Assembly: GCA_026125895.1 (NCBI GenBank)
Contig: JAHCKG010000020.1
Coordinates: 1 to 64,000 of the forward strand
Direction: 5' to 3'
Length of the DNA: 64,000 nucleotides
Source: Pseudolabrys sp.
GTDB taxonomy: Bacteria > Pseudomonadota > Alphaproteobacteria > Rhizobiales > Xanthobacteraceae
The position numbers and the translations under genes were made by a program. Positions 60,431 through 64,000 of this stretch are shown piece by piece. The notes beneath the pieces were generated by a model. It saw only the letters and a program-made list of their open reading frames with translations, made no database searches and had not been told where the DNA came from. The number at the start of each line of letters is the position of its first letter. Position 1 is the first letter of the stretch.

Positions 60431-61453
60431 ATGTTGTTTCCAGCGACCATCGCGGGCAGCCTGCCCAAGCCGTCCTGGCTCGCCGAGCCCGACAAGCTGT
60501 GGCCGAAGTGGCGGCTCGACGGCGCCGACCTCGCGCAGGGCAAGCTCGACGCGACGCTGCTGATGCTCAAGCTGCAGGAAGACGCCGGCATCGACGTCGT
60601 GTGCGACGGCGAGATGTCGCGCCAGCATTTCGTCCACGGCTTTCTCGAATATGTCGACGGCATCGACACCCAGAACAAGGTCGAAATGGGCATCCGCGCC
60701 GACCGCTATAAGGCGATGGTGCCGGTGGTGCGCGGCAAGCTGACCTTGAAGGGCCGCGTCCACGAGGCGGAAGCCCGCTTTGCCCGCGCCCATACAAAGC
60801 ACCAGTTGAAGATCACCATGCCCGGCCCGATGACGATTTCCGACACGATTGCGGATGCGCATTACGGCGACAAGGTGAAAATGGCTTTCGCCTTCGCCGA
60901 TCTCCTGAATCAGGAAGCCAGGGCGCTGGAGAAGGACGGCGTCGATGTCATCCAGATCGACGAACCGGCTTTCAACGTCTTCATGGACGAAGTGTCGACC
61001 TGGGGCATCGAGGCGCTGCATCGCGCCATCGACGGCCTGAAGTGCACCACCGCCGTGCACATCTGCTATGGCTACGGCATCAAGGCCAATATTGATTGGA
61101 AGAACTCGCTCGGCGAAGAATGGCGGCAGTACGAAAAGATCTTCCCCGCTCTGGCGAAAAGCCGCGTCGATCAGATCTCTCTCGAGGCCATCAATTCGCG
61201 GGTGCCGCTCAACCTGTTGTCGCTGCTCGAGGGCAAGGATCTGCTGGTCGGCGTCATCGACGTAGCCACCGACATCGTCGAGACGCCGGACAAGGTGGCT
61301 TCGGTCATCGCCGACGTCATGAAATACGTGCCGAAGGAGCGCATCGTCTGCTCGACCAATTGCGGCATGGCGCCGATGCATCGCCACATCGCCGAGGCCA
61401 AGCTCAAGGCGCTGGGCGACGGCGCCAAGCTGGCAAGGCAGAAATTCGCCTAG
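60431..61453 (+). CDS. MetE C-terminal-domain (core methionine synthase-like) protein
   Basis: A 340-residue protein matching only the catalytic C-terminal half of cobalamin-independent methionine synthase. Zinc ligands can be traced: His and Cys in TAVHICYGYG, Glu in LEAINSRVPL and Cys in CSTNCGMAPM. The N-terminal half of MetE is absent, as in archaeal-type core MetE. It may use another methyl donor than polyglutamylated folate. ATG 60431 follows GGAGGATTC. It is downstream of a flavin monooxygenase. Confidence 0.85.
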   Translation: MLFPATIAGSLPKPSWLAEPDKLWPKWRLDGADLAQGKLDATLLMLKLQEDAGIDVVCDGEMSRQHFVHGFLEYVDGIDTQNKVEMGIRADRYKAMVPVVRGKLTLKGRVHEAEARFARAHTKHQLKITMPGPMTISDTIADAHYGDKVKMAFAFADLLNQEARALEKDGVDVIQIDEPAFNVFMDEVSTWGIEALHRAIDGLKCTTAVHICYGYGIKANIDWKNSLGEEWRQYEKIFPALAKSRVDQISLEAINSRVPLNLLSLLEGKDLLVGVIDVATDIVETPDKVASVIADVMKYVPKERIVCSTNCGMAPMHRHIAEAKLKALGDGAKLARQKFA

Positions 61454-61554
61454 CGTCGTTCCCGCGAAGGCGGCGCGACAGCCCCTTGATCCACATCAAT
61501 AACCCGGCGCGCACCCGTCATAGCCTCCTCGCGTCACTCGTCGAGGAGCCAATC

Positions 61555-61749
61555 ATGACCGCCAATGTTGGAATGCTGGACCGCGTCGCGCGTATCGTCG
61601 TCGGCATCGCGCTGATTGCCTTCGCGCTCGGCTATATCGCGCCGGGCACAAGCTGGGCCTGGGTCGGCTGGATCGGCGTGGTGCCGCTGCTCACCGCGGT
61701 GTTCGGCACCTGCCCGCTGTACAGCATGGTAGGTTGTTCGACGAAGTAG
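61555..61749 (+). CDS. DUF2892-family small membrane protein
   Basis: A 64-residue membrane protein: two helices (IVVGIALIAFALGYIAPG and WVGWIGVVPLLTAVFGT) and a short Cys-bearing end (CPLYSMVGCSTK). It begins MTANVGMLDRVARIVVG, the usual opening of DUF2892. Often such proteins accompany rhodanese or metal/redox proteins. The gene start is preceded by GAGGAGCC. It stands just before a repeat and the copper repressor. Confidence 0.88.
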   Translation: MTANVGMLDRVARIVVGIALIAFALGYIAPGTSWAWVGWIGVVPLLTAVFGTCPLYSMVGCSTK

Positions 61750-61761
61750 GCTCGATCGCTT

Positions 61762-61832
61762 GTAGCCCGGATGAGCGCAGCGAAATCCGGGAACGGTAGT
61801 CCCGGGTTACGCTTCGCTCCACCCGGGCTACG
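61762..61832. repeat. dispersed palindromic repeat
   Basis: GTAGCCCGGATGAGCGCAGC opens and CTCCACCCGGGCTACGG closes, forming a long inverted repeat (GTAGCCCGG/CCGGGCTAC). It sits between the DUF2892 gene and the repressor gene. Confidence 0.75.
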
Positions 61833-61840
61833 GCCTCGCT

Positions 61841-62152
61841 CTATCGCCCCGCCCGTCCCATCACATCCATCAACTCCGCGACCTTCCGGCGCTGGTCCGC
61901 CTTGTCGCCGGAGGCGATGGCGTGTTCGACACAATGCGCGACGTGCTCGCGCAGGATTTCCTCTTCCACCTTGCGCAGGGCGGCGCGCGCCGCCGCGATC
62001 TGCGTGACGATGTCGATGCAGTAGCGGTCTTCCTCGACCATGCGCGCGATGCCGCGCACCTGGCCCTCGAGCCGGCCGAGACGCCTGAGCGTATCGGCCT
62101 TGTGCGCCGCTGTGCGGCTGGTAGCGGGATCGGGCTTGCTGTCCTTTGCCAT
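61841..62152 (-). CDS. csoR: copper-sensing repressor CsoR-like
   Basis: A 103-residue all-helical CsoR/RcnR protein. The Cu(I) ligands Cys45, His70 and Cys74 have the exact CsoR spacing (25 and 4 residues): in DRYCIDIVT and REHVAHCVEHA. CsoR leaves DNA when Cu(I) binds. It diverges from copA, with an operator-like palindrome in the 68-base gap. The start at 62152 (MAKDSKPDPATS) is best; a longer reading begins inside copA. Confidence 0.9.
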   Translation of the reverse strand: MAKDSKPDPATSRTAAHKADTLRRLGRLEGQVRGIARMVEEDRYCIDIVTQIAAARAALRKVEEEILREHVAHCVEHAIASGDKADQRRKVAELMDVMGRAGR

Positions 62153-62161
62153 AGGGTCTAT

Positions 62162-62178
62162 ATACCCCCCTAGGGTAT
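62162..62178. promoter_or_regulatory. CsoR-type operator in csoR-copA divergent region
   Basis: ATACCC-CCCTA-GGGTAT is a palindrome with 5-base spacer, of the A/T-GGG/CCC type known for CsoR operators. It lies 10 bases from the csoR start and 43 from the copA start, suiting joint repression of both. Confidence 0.75.
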
Positions 62179-62220
62179 TAGTTGCAAGTCGAAACGCGAA
62201 GCCGCGCCAGGACCGATAAA

Positions 62221-64000
62221 ATGACCGACCACACGCACCACCACGGCCACGAGCACAGCCATGCTGGCCACGATCACAGCCACCACGATCATGGCTCACA
62301 CGATCATGCGCATGGCGCGGCCGGTGGCGGCATCATCGATCCCGTGTGCGGCATGACGGTCGATCCGCACACCTCGACATTGCGCGCCGATTACCAGGGG
62401 CACACCTATTATTTCTGCAACCCGAGCTGCCGCACCAAATTCATCGCTGATCCGATGAAATATCTCGGCGAGCGTGCGCCGGAGCCTGTCGTCGAAGGCG
62501 CGATCTACACCTGCCCGATGCATCCGGAGATCCGCCAGGACGGCCCCGGCTCCTGCCCGATCTGCGGCATGGCGCTCGAGCCCGAAATCGCCACTGCCGA
62601 GAGCGGCCCCAATCCCGAACTCGCCGACATGTCGCGGCGCTTCTGGATCGGCCTCGCGCTGACGCTGCCCGTGTTCGCCCTCGAGATGGGCGCGCATATC
62701 GTCGGCGGTCACGGTTGGGTCGATCCGAAACTGTCAAGCTACATCCAGTTCGCTTTCGCCACGCCGGTCGTGCTGTGGGCCGGCTGGCCGTTCTTCGTGC
62801 GCGGCTGGCAGTCGCTGGTGACGCGCAACCTCAACATGTTCACCCTGATCGCGCTCGGCACCGGCGTCGCCTATGTCTACAGCCTCGTCGCCACTTTCGC
62901 GCCGGGCGTCTTCCCGGCGGCGTTCCGTGGCCACGGCGGCACCGTCGCTGTCTACTTCGAATCCGCGGCGGTCATCACCGTGCTGGTGCTGTTCGGCCAG
63001 GTGCTCGAACTGCGCGCGCGTGACGCGACCTCCGGCGCCATCAAGGCGCTGCTCGGCCTGGCGCCGAAGAATGCGCGGCGCATCAAGGACGATGGCAGCG
63101 ACGAAGAAGTCTCGCTCGATGCCGTGCAGTCCGGCGACAAATTGCGCGTGCGCCCCGGCGACAAGGTGCCCGTGGACGGCACCGTGCTCGAGGGCCACTC
63201 CTCGGTCGACGAGTCCATGGTCACCGGCGAATCCATGCCGGTGAGCAAGCAGAAGGACGCGCGCGTCATCGGCGGCACCATCAACACCTCCGGCTCTTTC
63301 GTCATGCGCGCCGACAAGGTCGGCCGCGAAACCCTGCTGTCGCAGATCGTGCAAATGGTGGCGACAGCCCAGCGCTCGCGCGCGCCGATCCAGCGCCTCG
63401 CCGATCAGGTGGCCGGGTATTTCGTGCCGACGGTGATCGCCGTGGCGCTCATCGCCTTCGGCGCCTGGGCGATGTTCGGGCCCGAGCCGCGGCTGTCCTA
63501 CGGCCTCGTCGCCGCCGTGAGCGTGCTGATCATCGCCTGCCCCTGTGCGCTGGGTCTTGCCACGCCGATGTCGATCATGGTCGGCGTCGGTCGCGGCGCG
63601 CAGGCCGGCATTCTCATCAAGAACGCCGAAGCGCTGGAGCGGCTGGAGAAGATCGACACGCTGGTGATCGACAAGACCGGCACGCTGACCGAAGGCAAGC
63701 CGAAGGTCGTCGCCGTGATCCCGGCCGAGGGCTTCGACGAGGCGCAGGTGCTGGGCATCGCCGCTTCCGTCGAGCGCGGCAGCGAGCATCCGCTCGCCGC
63801 GGCGATCGCCAAGGCGGCCGCCGAGAAGAACCTCGAGCTCGCCCCGGTGCGCGGCTTCGATGCGCCCGCCGGCAAGGGCGTCATCGGCATGGTGAGCGGC
63901 AAGCGCGTCGCGCTCGGCTCGCCGGCGTTCCTCAAAGAGCTCAACATCGACAGTTCGTCGCTGCACGAGGCCGCCGAAGAGCAGCGCAATGACGGCGCCA
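62221..64000 (+). CDS. copA: copper-exporting P-type ATPase, His-rich N-terminus (cut by window edge)
   Basis: 593 residues of a longer gene are present. The first 31 residues contain 15 His (for example [11 protein letters not shown]). A YHS-type domain ([13 protein letters not shown] to CNPSCRTKF) and a heavy-metal-binding domain ([11 protein letters not shown] to [11 protein letters not shown]) follow, replacing classical CxxC HMA domains. The pump has the metal motif CPC at Cys440/Cys442 ([13 protein letters not shown]) and the phosphorylated Asp484 in DKTGTLTEG. It exports Cu(I) or a related metal using ATP. The rest of the ATP-binding domain lies beyond 64000. Confidence 0.94.
   Translation, partial: MTDHTHHHGHEHSHAGHDHSHHDHGSHDHAHGAAGGGIIDPVCGMTVDPHTSTLRADYQGHTYYFCNPSCRTKFIADPMKYLGERAPEPVVEGAIYTCPMHPEIRQDGPGSCPICGMALEPEIATAESGPNPELADMSRRFWIGLALTLPVFALEMGAHIVGGHGWVDPKLSSYIQFAFATPVVLWAGWPFFVRGWQSLVTRNLNMFTLIALGTGVAYVYSLVATFAPGVFPAAFRGHGGTVAVYFESAAVITVLVLFGQVLELRARDATSGAIKALLGLAPKNARRIKDDGSDEEVSLDAVQSGDKLRVRPGDKVPVDGTVLEGHSSVDESMVTGESMPVSKQKDARVIGGTINTSGSFVMRADKVGRETLLSQIVQMVATAQRSRAPIQRLADQVAGYFVPTVIAVALIAFGAWAMFGPEPRLSYGLVAAVSVLIIACPCALGLATPMSIMVGVGRGAQAGILIKNAEALERLEKIDTLVIDKTGTLTEGKPKVVAVIPAEGFDEAQVLGIAASVERGSEHPLAAAIAKAAAEKNLELAPVRGFDAPAGKGVIGMVSGKRVALGSPAFLKELNIDSSSLHEAAEEQRNDGA

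Noticed and set aside
61096..61554. Long in-frame N-terminal extension of the DUF2892 gene
   Set aside because: It lies over the MetE-core gene in another frame; the membrane protein begins at ATG 61555.

Overview
The window is GC-rich, gene-dense DNA from an alphaproteobacterium, most likely of the order Hyphomicrobiales (Bradyrhizobiaceae/Xanthobacteraceae-like). The evidence is the family make-up: DUF2336, DUF3126, PAS_5 and tandem-PilZ proteins, a response regulator/Hpt pair, BTLCP-type transglutaminase-like protein, an NDUFS6-type zinc finger, many small secreted proteins, and TTAA-N7-TTAA (CtrA-type) boxes. The genus cannot be fixed by reading alone. Most of the window looks like ordinary chromosome, with no phage, plasmid, IS or CRISPR.

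Layout. 0-4 kb: a pair of acyl-CoA dehydrogenase subunits (first one cut by the edge), an enoyl-CoA hydratase and two alpha/beta hydrolases, one with Ala in place of the nucleophile Ser. 4-9.3 kb: tRNA-Tyr, an rlmB-type rRNA methyltransferase, secreted proteins, a metabolite:H+ symporter, tRNA-Thr and a cold-shock protein. 9.4-18.7 kb: Tat-exported metallo-hydrolase, a btuB-type receptor behind a cobalamin riboswitch, a Lys/His-repeat exported protein, NAD kinase, a 14-TM efflux pump and a tandem universal stress protein. 18.9-22.6 kb: receiver protein, Hpt protein, DUF2336 protein and transglycosylase. 22.7-29.9 kb: MaoC hydratase, CitE-type lyase, radical SAM enzyme, a dadA-like dehydrogenase behind a tandem glycine riboswitch, hisI, folE and an Fe-S scaffold protein.

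30-43.3 kb: a ClpP-like periplasmic protein, yidD, an EamA transporter, thrS, two paralogous small cytochromes c around a DNA-binding-type protein, otsB-otsA with an upstream secreted protein, and an mcp-cheW operon. 44-50.5 kb: a translationally coupled nitroreductase/flavin reductase pair, patatin, CBS, rhomboid, PAS, tandem PilZ and transglutaminase-like genes. 50.7-53.2 kb: a visibly more AT-rich three-gene cassette (41-residue membrane peptide, SGNH-like protein, acyltransferase) set off by a strong terminator; it is the best candidate for acquired, possibly new, surface-glycan modification DNA. 53.3-64 kb: gamma carbonic anhydrase, cysE, hydrolase, monooxygenase, MetE-core protein, and a divergent csoR/copA copper module whose ATPase runs off the end.

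Themes for follow-up are a glycine riboswitch on a D-amino-acid-dehydrogenase-like gene, CtrA-type boxes ahead of regulatory and envelope genes, a catalytically altered hydrolase, and the AT-rich cassette. Several families of dispersed palindromic repeats lie between genes.
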